From Loktanella sp. 3ANDIMAR09 (GTDB taxonomy: Bacteria > Pseudomonadota > Alphaproteobacteria > Rhodobacterales > Rhodobacteraceae), in NCBI RefSeq assembly GCF_001420005.1, contig NZ_LJAK01000002.1:62001-126000 (forward strand): a stretch of DNA of 64,000 bases, in the 5' to 3' direction. Positions 9,056-17,534 of the stretch are shown here, one piece after another (position 1 is the first letter of the stretch; every line of letters starts with the position of its first letter). A program made the translations under genes and the position numbers. The notes beneath the pieces were generated by a model that made no database searches, was not told where the DNA came from, and worked only from the letters and a program-made list of their open reading frames with translations.

Positions 9056-10027
9056 ATGCTGTGGCGCGCACTTTCAGAGGAACAGCCCGGTCCGAAATGG
9101 GCCGGGCTGTTCGCCGAATACTGGCCAGCCTATCGCGATTGGTGGATGCGCGAGGGTGAACACGCGCGTGCCACCTATGCCGAATGCCGCAGGGCCTTGG
9201 TCAAACATATGCCCGAACTGGTCGATCTGTACGATCACTTGTGCGAACTGGCGGGCGGCGGTGACAAAGCGGCGCGGTTTTTGTCGTTCTGGAATCCGCC
9301 TGCCTATCTGTCGGGATGCAGTCAGGCGATCTGGCAGGGACCGGAACCCGTCATGGTGCGCAACTATGATTATGACAGCCGGTCGTTCGACAGCCTGATC
9401 CTGCGCACCAACTGGGGCGGTCGCACCGTGATGGGGGTCTCTGACGGGTTGTGGGGGCTGGTGGACGGCGTGAATGACGCAGGTCTTGCGATCTCATTGA
9501 CCTTTGGCGGACGCAACGTGGTGGGCAAGGGGTTCGGCGTTCCGCTGATCCTGCGCTATGTCCTGCAAACCTGCACCACGACCGAGCAGGCCGGCGCGGT
9601 GCTGGTGCGTATCCCCACGCACATGAGCTATAACGTCACCGTGCTGGACGAAAACCGTCAGTTCCTGACCGCGATGATGGGGCCAGGCCGCAAGACGCTG
9701 ATCACGCATAACGCCGTTGCGACCAACCATCAGGAAAGCGTGGAATGGGCCAGCCACGCGCGTTTCACAGCGACGGTCGAACGCGAAAGGTTCCTGCTGC
9801 AACGCCTGACCCTGCACCGCGAACCGCAGGAGACGTTCATCGACGCCTTTTTGAAACCACCGCTGTACTCAACCGCCTTTTCCAAAGGGTTCGGCACGCT
9901 TTATACAGCCGTCTATCGGCCCCGGTTGCGCCAGATGGAAGTCCGCTGGCCCGGCACGGTCTGGCCGATGTCGATGCATGATTTTGTCGAGGGCGGCCGC
10001 CGCGTGGCGATCCCCGGCGCTGCCTGA
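9056..10027 (+). CDS. C45-type Ntn-hydrolase (acyltransferase/amidohydrolase)
   Basis: 323 aa from the ATG at 9056, two bases after the ATP-grasp stop, so translation is likely coupled. An in-frame upstream reading from 8957 would lie inside the preceding gene. The protein matches the acyl-CoA:6-aminopenicillanate acyltransferase / carcinine hydrolase (peptidase C45) family. LSGCSQAIW carries Cys88, the likely nucleophile exposed by self-cleavage after Gly87. It is followed by VRNYDYD, GLVDGVNDAGLAISLTFGG and a late VATNHQE. About 87 residues precede the predicted cleavage site. Family members cleave or form amide bonds on small amines and beta-lactams. Here it could release an amide-protected intermediate. 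Confidence 0.8.
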   Translation: MLWRALSEEQPGPKWAGLFAEYWPAYRDWWMREGEHARATYAECRRALVKHMPELVDLYDHLCELAGGGDKAARFLSFWNPPAYLSGCSQAIWQGPEPVMVRNYDYDSRSFDSLILRTNWGGRTVMGVSDGLWGLVDGVNDAGLAISLTFGGRNVVGKGFGVPLILRYVLQTCTTTEQAGAVLVRIPTHMSYNVTVLDENRQFLTAMMGPGRKTLITHNAVATNHQESVEWASHARFTATVERERFLLQRLTLHREPQETFIDAFLKPPLYSTAFSKGFGTLYTAVYRPRLRQMEVRWPGTVWPMSMHDFVEGGRRVAIPGAA

Positions 10028-10038
10028 GGGGCGATAGG

Positions 10039-11079
10039 ATGGACGCTTTCGATCACGGTTTTCTGTCCGGCCTGTTCGGTGACATGGAAATTGCCGGCCA
10101 TTGGGGCGCTGATGCGCAGCTTGCGCATATGCTGGCCTTCGAGGCGGCGTTCAGTCGTGCAATGGGGGCCGCAGGTCGGTTCGATCCCGCCTTGGCAGAA
10201 TCCGCGGCGGCCCATATCGCAGGCGTCCGCATTGATCCGTCCCAGTTGCGTGACGGCATGGCCAGCGACGGTGTGCCGGTGCCTGCGCTGGTGCGCTTGC
10301 TCAAATCCGGGGCAGGGGATGCTGCATCCGCGATACATGCGGGCGCGACATCGCAGGACGTGATGGATACGGCCCTTGCGCTGACATTGCAGGTCACCAC
10401 CGATGCGCTGGACGGACGGCTGGCGCAGCTGATCGACGCGCTGGCGCAATTGTCGGACGCGCAGGGTCAGGCGGCCCTGATGGGGCGGACACGGATGCAG
10501 GCCGCACTGCCTGTGACGGTCGCTGACCGGATCCGGTCGTGGCGGTTGCCATTGATCGACCATCGTGCACGGCTGGACCTGGCCCGCGCGCAGACCGAGG
10601 TGCTGTCGTTGGCGGGACCGGTCGGGGTCACGGATTTCAACGATGTCGCTGCCGCACTGGCGCAGGCATTGGGTTTGACGGCGCAGCAGACGATCCACAG
10701 CGACCGCAGCGGCGTGGTCAGCTACGCGGGTACGCTGGCGCTGATCTCCGGCACATTGGGCAAGCTGGGACAGGATGCGGCACTGATGGCCCAGCAGGGG
10801 CTGGGCGAATTGACGCTGCGCGGTGGTGGTGCGTCATCCGCGATGCCGCACAAGCAGAATCCCGTGCTGGCCGAGCTGTTGGTGACACTTGCGCGGTTCA
10901 ACGCGGGGCAGGCCGGGCTGATGCAACAGGCCATGATGCATGAACAGGAACGGTCCGGGGCGGCCTGGGCGCTGGAATGGATGGTATTGCCGCAGATGGC
11001 GCAGGCCACGGGCCGGGCGCTGACCGCAGCACAAGAGCTTGTGTCGATGATCGACAGGATCGGCGCACCGCAAACCTGA
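10039..11079 (+). CDS. PcaB-like lyase (fumarase/aspartase superfamily)
   Basis: 346 aa. The superfamily signature GGGASSAMPHKQNPV is present, with AGATSQDVMDTA upstream. Closest by pattern to 3-carboxy-cis,cis-muconate cycloisomerase (beta-ketoadipate pathway), but shorter than the about 450-aa classical enzyme and apparently without its C-terminal domain. No other pca genes are visible. It begins 12 bp after the C45 gene, with GGGGCGATAGG ahead of the ATG, so it may be part of the amine operon and act on another substrate. Superfamily relatives (argininosuccinate, adenylosuccinate lyases) break C-N bonds. Product name is therefore tentative. Confidence 0.7.
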   Translation: MDAFDHGFLSGLFGDMEIAGHWGADAQLAHMLAFEAAFSRAMGAAGRFDPALAESAAAHIAGVRIDPSQLRDGMASDGVPVPALVRLLKSGAGDAASAIHAGATSQDVMDTALALTLQVTTDALDGRLAQLIDALAQLSDAQGQAALMGRTRMQAALPVTVADRIRSWRLPLIDHRARLDLARAQTEVLSLAGPVGVTDFNDVAAALAQALGLTAQQTIHSDRSGVVSYAGTLALISGTLGKLGQDAALMAQQGLGELTLRGGGASSAMPHKQNPVLAELLVTLARFNAGQAGLMQQAMMHEQERSGAAWALEWMVLPQMAQATGRALTAAQELVSMIDRIGAPQT

Positions 11080-11161
11080 CAAATTTGTATAGAGGATGAC
11101 AGGCGCCTGACACCCTGCGGTGGCATCTCCAGTCTCAGCAACCAACTGAGGATGGAGCACC

Positions 11162-12250
11162 ATGAAAACCCTGATGTCACGCACAGTCACCGCAACGCTG
11201 GCCGGGACCACGGCCCTTGCCCTGATGCCGGCGACCGCCTTTGCCGTGCCCGCCGGCGGCTATGGCGATCTGGTCGAACGCCTGAACCCCGCCGTCGTCT
11301 TTATCGAGGTGTCGGGCAGTGCCCGTGGCCCGTCGATCGAGGACAGCCTGCCGCCCGGTTTCCCGCGCGAGGAACTGGAACGCCGTTTCGGCCCCATGTT
11401 CCCGGATCAGGGACGTCCCGTTCAGGGTCTGGGGTCCGGCTTCATCCTGTCCGAGGACGGGATGATCGTGACCAACAATCACGTCGTCGAAGATGCCGAT
11501 ACCGTGACGGTGAAACTGGCCGATGGCACGGAATACGAAGCGACGGTGCTGGGCACCGACCCGCTGACGGACCTTGCCGTGCTGGATATCGAGGCAGAGA
11601 ATCTGGCGACCGTTTCCTGGGGCGTCAGCGCTGAGGTGCGCCCCGGTGACGAGGCGCTGGCCATCGGCAACCCCTTTGGACTGGGTGGCACCGTCACATC
11701 AGGTATCGTGTCGGCTGTGTCGCGCGATATCCGGTCCGGCCCCTACGATGATTTCATCCAGACCGACGCGGCGATCAACCGTGGCAATTCCGGCGGGCCC
11801 TTGTTCAACGCAGACGGCGAGGTGATCGGCGTCAACACGATGATCTTCAGCCCCGGTGGCGGCAGTGTCGGAATCGGCTTTGCGGTGCCGTCGGATCTGG
11901 CACAGCGTGTCGTGGCCGATCTGGCCGATGACGGCACCATCGCACGCGGCTGGCTGGGGGTGCAGATCAGCCCGATGAGCGACGAGATCGCCAATGTGCT
12001 GGGCTATGACGACCCGATCGGCGCAGTGGTCGAGGTCGTCTCTGACGACAGTCCCGCCGCCTCGGCCGGTCTGCTGGAAGGCGACATCATCATCCGGTTT
12101 GCCGACAGCGAAATTGGCGACGTCGGTGATCTGACCCGCGCGGTGGCGGATATTGCACCCGACACGCAGGTGCAGGCCGTCGTATTGCGGCGCGGCAGCG
12201 AACAGACGATCGATGTGACCGTCGGCAACCTGGCCGACCGGAACATCTGA
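11162..12250 (+). CDS. HtrA/DegP-type periplasmic serine protease, one PDZ
   Basis: 362 aa. A signal peptide (hydrophobic segment ending ATAFA, cleavage near residue 29) sends it to the periplasm. The S1C catalytic triad is His107 (TNNHVVED), Asp137 (LTDLAVLD) and Ser210 (NRGNSGGP). Residues about 260-355 form a single PDZ domain (RGWLGVQISPM, SPAASAGLLEGDIIIRF). One PDZ makes it DegS-like in length, but the cleavable signal suggests a soluble protein, not a membrane-anchored one. It is monocistronic, with a strong terminator downstream, and sits just upstream of a two-component system, as envelope-stress proteases often do. Confidence 0.9.
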   Translation: MKTLMSRTVTATLAGTTALALMPATAFAVPAGGYGDLVERLNPAVVFIEVSGSARGPSIEDSLPPGFPREELERRFGPMFPDQGRPVQGLGSGFILSEDGMIVTNNHVVEDADTVTVKLADGTEYEATVLGTDPLTDLAVLDIEAENLATVSWGVSAEVRPGDEALAIGNPFGLGGTVTSGIVSAVSRDIRSGPYDDFIQTDAAINRGNSGGPLFNADGEVIGVNTMIFSPGGGSVGIGFAVPSDLAQRVVADLADDGTIARGWLGVQISPMSDEIANVLGYDDPIGAVVEVVSDDSPAASAGLLEGDIIIRFADSEIGDVGDLTRAVADIAPDTQVQAVVLRRGSEQTIDVTVGNLADRNI

Positions 12251-12324
12251 TCGCAGCCACGGCGCGGCCTGCTGCCCCAGGTCGCGCCTCGGACCCCCGG
12301 CCGGATGCACTGTGTGCGGGGGTG

Positions 12325-12372
12325 AAAAGGGTCCCGGTATCGCGCCCTTGCTGGCATGACCGGGGCCCTTTT
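12325..12372 (+). terminator. intrinsic terminator of the HtrA-type gene
   Basis: A 14-bp stem AAAAGGGTCCCGGT / ACCGGGGCCCTTTT (one G-U pair) with a 20-nt loop ends in TTTT. It lies 75 bp after the protease stop and ends 44 bp before the response-regulator start. Confidence 0.75.
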
Positions 12373-12415
12373 GCTTGGAATTCGTGTCAGGACACCCATG
12401 TTGCGAGGTGAATGC

Positions 12416-13105
12416 ATGCAGACAGGGTCCGCCATGAAAATCCTGGTCGTCGAGGACGACCCGACCACGGGTCAATATATCGCGCGCGGTCTGCGTGAAG
12501 AGGGCCACACCGTGGACCATGTGGCCGACGGGCGGGCCGGGCTGGTGCAGGCCACGGGTGCCGATCATGACGTGTTGATCGTGGACTGGATGCTGCCCGA
12601 AATCGACGGGCTGACGCTGGTGCAAACCCTGCGCGGCGCAGGCAACCGCACGCCGGTTCTGTTTCTGACCGCGATGGGTAGTGTCGATGACCGTATCGCG
12701 GGCCTGAACGCCGGAGCTGACGATTATCTGGTCAAACCCTTTGCCTTTGGCGAATTGTCAGCGCGCATCAACGCGCTGGCCCGCAGGCCACGCACGCTGG
12801 CACAAGAGACCGTGCTGATGGCCGGTGACCTGACGATGGACCTGGTGTCGCGCGAGGTCAGGCGGGCAGGTCAGAAAATCGAATTGCTGCCGCGCGAGTT
12901 TGCCATTCTGGAACATCTGCTGCGGCGCAAGGGGCGGGTCCAGACCCGGACCATGCTGCTGGAATCCGTCTGGGGGATCAGTTTCGATCCGCAGACCAAC
13001 GTGGTGGAAACCCATATCAGCCGCCTGCGGGCCAAGGTGGACAAACCCTTTGACACCGAACTGATCAAGACGGTGCGCGGTTCGGGCTACCGGATCGAGG
13101 CATGA
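12416..13105 (+). CDS. OmpR/PhoB-family response regulator
   Basis: 229 aa from the ATG at 12416, chosen because GAGGTG lies 7 bases upstream; the ATG at 12434 (MKILVVEDD) is the alternative. The receiver domain has the acidic pair in VVEDD and phospho-acceptor Asp57 in LIVDWMLPEIDG, with KPF as switch lysine. The C-terminal winged helix contains LLPREFAILEHLLRRKGR and VETHISRLRAKV, and ends in TVRGSGYRIEA. Its stop overlaps the sensor kinase start in ATGA, so the pair is translationally coupled. Target genes unknown; the neighbouring protease suggests envelope signals. Confidence 0.92.
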   Translation: MQTGSAMKILVVEDDPTTGQYIARGLREEGHTVDHVADGRAGLVQATGADHDVLIVDWMLPEIDGLTLVQTLRGAGNRTPVLFLTAMGSVDDRIAGLNAGADDYLVKPFAFGELSARINALARRPRTLAQETVLMAGDLTMDLVSREVRRAGQKIELLPREFAILEHLLRRKGRVQTRTMLLESVWGISFDPQTNVVETHISRLRAKVDKPFDTELIKTVRGSGYRIEA

Positions 13106-14460
13106 TAGGACGTCCGCGTTTGATCAATGCAAGCCCGGTACGGCTTGCCCTTGGGCTTGTCGCGCTGTTTGCGGTGGTCAGCGTCGTGTCGCTGGCGGCC
13201 AGCTATACGGCAACCAGCCGGGCGCTGGACATGCAGATGCGTCAGCAGTTGCGCCAGGATTTGGCCGGGTTTCGTGCGGCACCATCCTCTACGGCGCTGG
13301 CGGCACTTGTCGCGGCCGAGGCGCGCGCCACGGACCCCAACCGTGTCGTGCTGTCCTATGTGACTGCCGACGGGCGGCACTACGGCAATGGACGTCTGGC
13401 CCGCGACGAAGAAGGCTATGTGCTGACCACGCTCGAAAATCCGGAAACCCCGATTCAAGGCGAATATCTGGCGCTGACCACCCGCGAATATCGCGGTCTG
13501 CTGACGGTTGCGCGAAGCCGCGCGGAAATCGACCAGCTTTGGTCGGTTTACCGGACCATCGGGCTTTTGTCCTTGTTGCCGACGCTGATGATCGCCCTGG
13601 GGGCAGGGCTGGTCATGGCGCGTCGGTCCGCCCGCCAGGTGTCGGCCGTGCGGCGCACGCTGGGTGCACTGACATCGGGGGATCTGTCCGCGCGGGTGCG
13701 CCCGACGGAAACATGGTCCGATGATTTGCGGCGGATCGGCGATGGTATCGACCGCATGGCCGCAGCGCAGGAAACCGCGCGCGAGGCATTGCGTCAGGTG
13801 TCTTCTGACGTGGCGCACGACCTCAAGACGCCGATCCAGCGGATTTCGGTGCGGCTGGACGAGTTGGGCCGCACGGATCTCAATCCGGAGGCACAGACCC
13901 TGGTGGATCAGGCGCAGGCGGATGTGGCCAGCGTGGTGTCGGTTTTTCAGGCACTTTTGCAGATTGCACAGATCGAGGGGGGCAGCCCCAAGGCGCGGTT
14001 CGGACCGCTGGACCTCGTGCCACTGGTCGAGACATTTGCCGAACTGTATGAACCTGCGGCGCAGCAGACGGACCGCAGTCTGAACACGCAGGTGGCCTGT
14101 GATACGGCACCCGTCGTAGGGGACCGCGATCTGATCGGTCAGATTTTGGCCAACCTGATTGAAAACGCGCTACGCCATACGCCGCGCGGCAGTCAGATAA
14201 CGCTTGGCCTGCGTATAGATGGCGCGCGCGTCATGCTGGAGGTCAGCGATAACGGGCCGGGTATTCCCGCAACGGAACGGGACAAGGTGTTGCGCAGATT
14301 GTATCGCCTGGACCGCAGCCGCACGACACCGGGCAGCGGGTTGGGCCTGAGCCTCGTGTCCGTGATCGCGGAACTGCATGATGCGTCGCTCACGCTGGAC
14401 GATAACGTGCCGGGCCTGCGGGTGTCAGTGGCGTTTCAGCTGGCCAGCGGCAGGCCGTGA
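13102..14460 (+). CDS. sensor histidine kinase
   Basis: 452 aa. Two membrane segments (about residues 12-35 and 150-172) enclose a periplasmic sensor region of about 115 residues. A HAMP region follows (RRTLGALTSGDLSARV), then the phospho-acceptor His239 in SSDVAHDLKTPIQRI. The ATP-binding domain shows the N box (NLIENALRHTPRGS), G1 (VSDNGPGIP) and G2 (TPGSGLGLSLV). It phosphorylates the upstream regulator. Its last 25 bases overlap the 3' end of the opposite-strand hydrolase-like gene. Confidence 0.92.
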   Translation: MIGRPRLINASPVRLALGLVALFAVVSVVSLAASYTATSRALDMQMRQQLRQDLAGFRAAPSSTALAALVAAEARATDPNRVVLSYVTADGRHYGNGRLARDEEGYVLTTLENPETPIQGEYLALTTREYRGLLTVARSRAEIDQLWSVYRTIGLLSLLPTLMIALGAGLVMARRSARQVSAVRRTLGALTSGDLSARVRPTETWSDDLRRIGDGIDRMAAAQETAREALRQVSSDVAHDLKTPIQRISVRLDELGRTDLNPEAQTLVDQAQADVASVVSVFQALLQIAQIEGGSPKARFGPLDLVPLVETFAELYEPAAQQTDRSLNTQVACDTAPVVGDRDLIGQILANLIENALRHTPRGSQITLGLRIDGARVMLEVSDNGPGIPATERDKVLRRLYRLDRSRTTPGSGLGLSLVSVIAELHDASLTLDDNVPGLRVSVAFQLASGRP

Positions 14461-15365
14461 TCAACCCGCAACCCCAGTTTTTCGGCGCGGGCCAGCATCG
14501 GGGGTAGAATCGTCATTTGCGGATCAGGGTCATTTGCGCAGCTATCGAGAATTTCTTGGAGCGCTGCCTTGTCACCCATGCGGACCAAAAGGCTGAACAG
14601 ATTGTTAATCGTTGATTTTGCTGGCCGCGCGGCAAGGGCGCGTTCGTATTCCTGACGTGCAAAATCGGGATGCGTAAATGACAGCGCCTTGGCCCGTTCG
14701 CGGTGGAACGATGGATCACCACTGCGTTTTAACGCCAACGGCGGGATCTTGTCGTCGACGACGAGGCTGGTGATCAGTTTTTTCAATAGGCGCATGTTCG
14801 ACAGCGCCACCAACACCGTATGGCCCGTAAATGGCAGAGCGACCTCTCGGATGTCGCGGTAGGTTGGACGCACGGTCTGGTTCAGAAACTGAACATCCCG
14901 TTTTTGCACGGGGTCATAGATCACGACGGGCGCGTGCTTTGATCGTCTGCTGTGCTTGAGGTGTTTGTGGTGGACCGGCACATCCGCGTAGGCGGGCAGG
15001 CCCAGGCCCTTCCAGGCGGGCAACATCGGTGCGGCGGCGATGATCCGCGCGTCGATTTGCCCACCGTAGTACAACGCCGCGTAGCCACCCAGACTGGCCC
15101 CGTAGCAGATGATATCGCGTCCGGCGGTGCACAGCGGGGCCACGGCGGTCCTGAACACCGCCGCATGAAGCCCTTGAAACTGGCTGTGTCTGCGCTGTGC
15201 GACGAACACATGGTCCCAGCCATTTTTCATTGCGAAATCGCTCCCGAAACCGGTATCGGAAATGTCCGATGGCTGCCCGCCAAAGGTGATCATCAGTTTT
15301 TCGGTCGGTGCCGGTGCCGGATGATAGGTGATCCGGTAATCAGGATGGTTCGCTAGTCTGATCAT
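14436..15365 (-). CDS. alpha/beta-hydrolase-like protein of unknown function
   Basis: 309 aa. A nucleophile-elbow sequence GASLGGYAALYYG and the preceding IICYG strand fit an alpha/beta-hydrolase core in residues about 1-200. TGHTVLV could carry the catalytic His. The C-terminal about 110 residues (FARQEYERALAARP, NNLFSLLVRMGDKAAL) look like one or two helical TPR-type repeats. I do not recognise a named family. No signal peptide is seen. It is convergent with the sensor kinase, overlapping its end by 25 bases. Similar bipartite proteins in Roseobacters are sometimes near surface-polysaccharide genes, but none are present here. Confidence 0.65.
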   Translation of the reverse strand: MIRLANHPDYRITYHPAPAPTEKLMITFGGQPSDISDTGFGSDFAMKNGWDHVFVAQRRHSQFQGLHAAVFRTAVAPLCTAGRDIICYGASLGGYAALYYGGQIDARIIAAAPMLPAWKGLGLPAYADVPVHHKHLKHSRRSKHAPVVIYDPVQKRDVQFLNQTVRPTYRDIREVALPFTGHTVLVALSNMRLLKKLITSLVVDDKIPPLALKRSGDPSFHRERAKALSFTHPDFARQEYERALAARPAKSTINNLFSLLVRMGDKAALQEILDSCANDPDPQMTILPPMLARAEKLGLRVDHGLPLAS

Positions 15366-15715
15366 GGCACTCTCTCTGACGCGGTTTCGGCTGTCCGGGG
15401 TTCCGGACGGCCTGAGAGGTCACATGAAAAAGGGGCAGAACTGGCCCCATATCAAAGCAATTTTGTTCGACTGTTTCCGGCGGTGAAACGGACCACCGCC
15501 AGTTACCGGATTGTTTCGTGTTTCTGCTGCGGGTGATGGCAGGATCGCGGCATGCTGTCGCCGCCACGTCCGTGAACCACGTCTGGCACTGAATGGCCGA
15601 ACACGGAAACCGCAGGGCCAGCGTGGCATGACGCGATATCTGTCATGCCATCAAACCTGCATCCCGGGCGGCCCGAAAACGCGAACAATCATGGCATTAA
15701 ATTTGTGGTGGTAAG
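15366..15715. other. gene-free stretch between hydrolase-like gene and tRNA-Tyr
   Basis: 350 bp with no convincing protein gene. It holds a perfect GTCCGG/CCGGAC hairpin (15393-15408) just upstream of the hydrolase-like gene, and a minus-strand terminator at 15427-15448. The about 270 bp between that terminator and the tRNA could be a trailer of the tRNA transcript or a small RNA; nothing decides between them. Confidence 0.4.
15427..15448 (-). terminator. minus-strand intrinsic terminator downstream of tRNA-Tyr
   Basis: Read on the minus strand, GGGGC and GCCCC pair around a 7-nt loop and are followed directly by TTTTT. No minus-strand gene ends nearby except tRNA-Tyr, 270 bp away. Confidence 0.6.
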
Positions 15716-15799
15716 TGGTGGGCGACCCTGGAATCGAACCAGGCGTGCGTCTCCGCGAGGGAGTTACAGTCCCCTGCCACACCTTGCGGCCTGTCGCCC
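15716..15799 (-). tRNA. tRNA-Tyr (GTA)
   Basis: Read on the minus strand the acceptor stem GGGCGAC pairs with GTCGCCC over 7 bp, followed by discriminator A and an encoded CCA (15716-15718). The anticodon loop carries GTA, and the long variable arm and total of 84 nt including CCA are as expected for a class II tRNA-Tyr. The T-loop GGTTCGATTCC is intact. Confidence 0.95.
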
Positions 15800-15922
15800 A
15801 CTGGCGGCGGGAATAGCCGCAGTGATTTGGGGCGTCAACACGAAAAACGGCGCGGCAGGTGGGCTTGTTCCGCGCGGCGTTAACAGCCAAGTAGGTAGGA
15901 TGAGAAATCGGGGGCATCGACC

Positions 15923-16699
15923 ATGAAAAAACCCAAGTGGGTCATTGCAAAGGAACAGGGCAAACGCGCGGCAGCCGCAGAGACCGTGTGGCTGTTCGGT
16001 TTGCATGCGGTGCGCGATGCCCTGCTGAATCCACGCCGCGAACGGCTGCGGCTGGTGGTGACGCAAAACGCGCTGGCGAAATTGCAGGACGCCGTGACGA
16101 TTGCCGGGATCGAGCCGGAAATCTGTGATCCGCGCAAATTTGCAGCCCCGATTGATGCGGGTTCCGTGCATCAGGGTGCCGCGCTGGAAGTGAAACCTCT
16201 GGATTGGGGGTCGCTTCAGGATATCGCGCTGGGCGCGGGACCGGAACCTGCGCGAATCGTCCTGCTGGACCGTGTGACGGACCCCCATAACGTCGGCGCG
16301 ATCTTGCGGTCGGCCGAGGTGTTCGGTGCGCGTGCCGTGGTGGCCGTCCAGCGGCATTCCGCGCCCGAAACCGGTGCGCTGGCGAAAACGGCATCCGGCG
16401 CGCTTGAGCGCCAACCCTATGTGCGGGTGCGCAATCTGGCCGATGCCATGACGCAGCTGCAGGACATGGGCTATCTCGTGCTGGGCCTTGATGGCGAGGC
16501 CGAAACGGGCATCGAGGCCGCGGTCGAGGGCCTGCGTGATCGCCCCATCGCACTGGTCATGGGGGCCGAAGGTCCCGGGCTGCGCGAAAAGAGCCGGGAA
16601 ACCTGCAACAGTCTCGTGAAACTGGACGCGGCGGGTGATTTCGGATCGCTGAACGTGTCCAATGCGGCGGCTGTGGCCCTCTACGCGGTGCGCGGATGA
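15923..16699 (+). CDS. rlmB: 23S rRNA (guanosine-2251-2'-O)-methyltransferase
   Basis: 258 aa SpoU/TrmH-type methyltransferase. The N-terminal part (WLFGLHAVRDALLNP) is the RNA-binding substrate domain. The C-terminal knotted domain has the family motifs DRVTDPHNVGAILRSAEVFGARAVV, IALVMGAEGPGLR and LNVSNAAAVALYA. RlmB methylates the ribose of G2251 in the peptidyl-transferase loop using S-adenosylmethionine. Another SpoU member with a different RNA target cannot be excluded by eye. It is divergent from tRNA-Tyr, and its stop overlaps the next start in ATGA. Confidence 0.88.
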   Translation: MKKPKWVIAKEQGKRAAAAETVWLFGLHAVRDALLNPRRERLRLVVTQNALAKLQDAVTIAGIEPEICDPRKFAAPIDAGSVHQGAALEVKPLDWGSLQDIALGAGPEPARIVLLDRVTDPHNVGAILRSAEVFGARAVVAVQRHSAPETGALAKTASGALERQPYVRVRNLADAMTQLQDMGYLVLGLDGEAETGIEAAVEGLRDRPIALVMGAEGPGLREKSRETCNSLVKLDAAGDFGSLNVSNAAAVALYAVRG

Positions 16700-17004
16700 C
16701 GGGAATGAAGGTCGCGACCTGCTGCTATTGTGGCACGCGTGCCGCCTTGGTGCTGCGTGGGAACGACCGTCACGAACTGGCCTGTGCGCAATGTGGCGCG
16801 CCGCTGCATGATCTGAAAATGATGCCGGCCAACGCCGGTGGGGTGTCGCGGCGCAGGGCTGCCCCTGCGCATCCGGCCCGGACATTGCGCGTCGAACACC
16901 TGAGCAAACCGACCAAGACAACCAAACGGCCCAAGCGCCGCAAGAGCCTGACGTCCAAGCTGGTGTCCGAACTGTGGGACGTGGTCGAGGATATATTCGA
17001 CTGA
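16696..17004 (+). CDS. small zinc-ribbon-like protein
   Basis: 102 aa. Two CxxC pairs near the N-terminus (CCYCG and CAQCG) would bind one zinc. The second half is rich in Lys and Arg (KRPKRRKSLTSK), ending in an acidic, probably helical tail. The charge pattern suggests nucleic-acid or ribosome contact, but the family is not recognised. Overlap with rlmB in ATGA implies co-translation, so a link to RNA metabolism is possible. Confidence 0.7.
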   Translation: MTGMKVATCCYCGTRAALVLRGNDRHELACAQCGAPLHDLKMMPANAGGVSRRRAAPAHPARTLRVEHLSKPTKTTKRPKRRKSLTSKLVSELWDVVEDIFD

Positions 17005-17087
17005 AACAATGCGTCACCTCTGTGCGAGGGGGCTGGCGATGTGAACCGACCTGCGGCACATTCAGGTGACCCCGGAGAGGAGCCACC

Positions 17088-17534
17088 ATGATTGATCGTC
17101 GTCATTTCCTGCTGTCTTGCGCGGTCCTGCCGCTGATGTCCCGCCCTGCGCTGGCGCAATCGGCCCCGACATTCGCGACCGGTGGAATCGCGATCAACGG
17201 GATGGATCCGCTGGAATATCACCGCCAGAATGCACCTGTCGCCGGCAGCGCCGATCACGCGCTGATGTGGATGGGTGCGACGTGGCATTTCGTGAATGCC
17301 GAAAACCGCGATGCCTTTGAACGCAACCCCAAGGCACATGCCCCGGCCTACGGTGGCTATTGCGCCTATGCCTTGGCACGCGGCTATCTGGCCGACACGG
17401 TGCCTGAGGCGTTTTCGATCGTTGATGGTCGGCTGTATCTGAATGCCTCCCTGCGCGTGCGCAGCCGCTGGGACGAAAATCGCGCCGCCGAAATCGTGGC
17501 CGCTGATGCGAACTGGCCGCAGATCCTTGGATAA
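17088..17534 (+). CDS. exported YHS-domain protein
   Basis: 148 aa with GGAGAGGAG ahead of the ATG. The N-terminus has a twin-arginine-like DRRHFLLS followed by a hydrophobic stretch and ALAQS, a likely signal peptide. The body has a YHS-type domain: GMDPLEYH, TWHFVNAENRDAFERNP, and YGGYCAYALARG. YHS domains are linked to metal handling, often copper. Its end overlaps the start of the next gene by 8 bases. Substrate not known. Confidence 0.8.
   Translation: MIDRRHFLLSCAVLPLMSRPALAQSAPTFATGGIAINGMDPLEYHRQNAPVAGSADHALMWMGATWHFVNAENRDAFERNPKAHAPAYGGYCAYALARGYLADTVPEAFSIVDGRLYLNASLRVRSRWDENRAAEIVAADANWPQILG

Noticed and set aside
17443-17534. Frameshift or fusion of the YHS and CoA-binding proteins
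   Set aside because: Each has complete domain ends; an 8-base overlap with a TTG start explains the arrangement.
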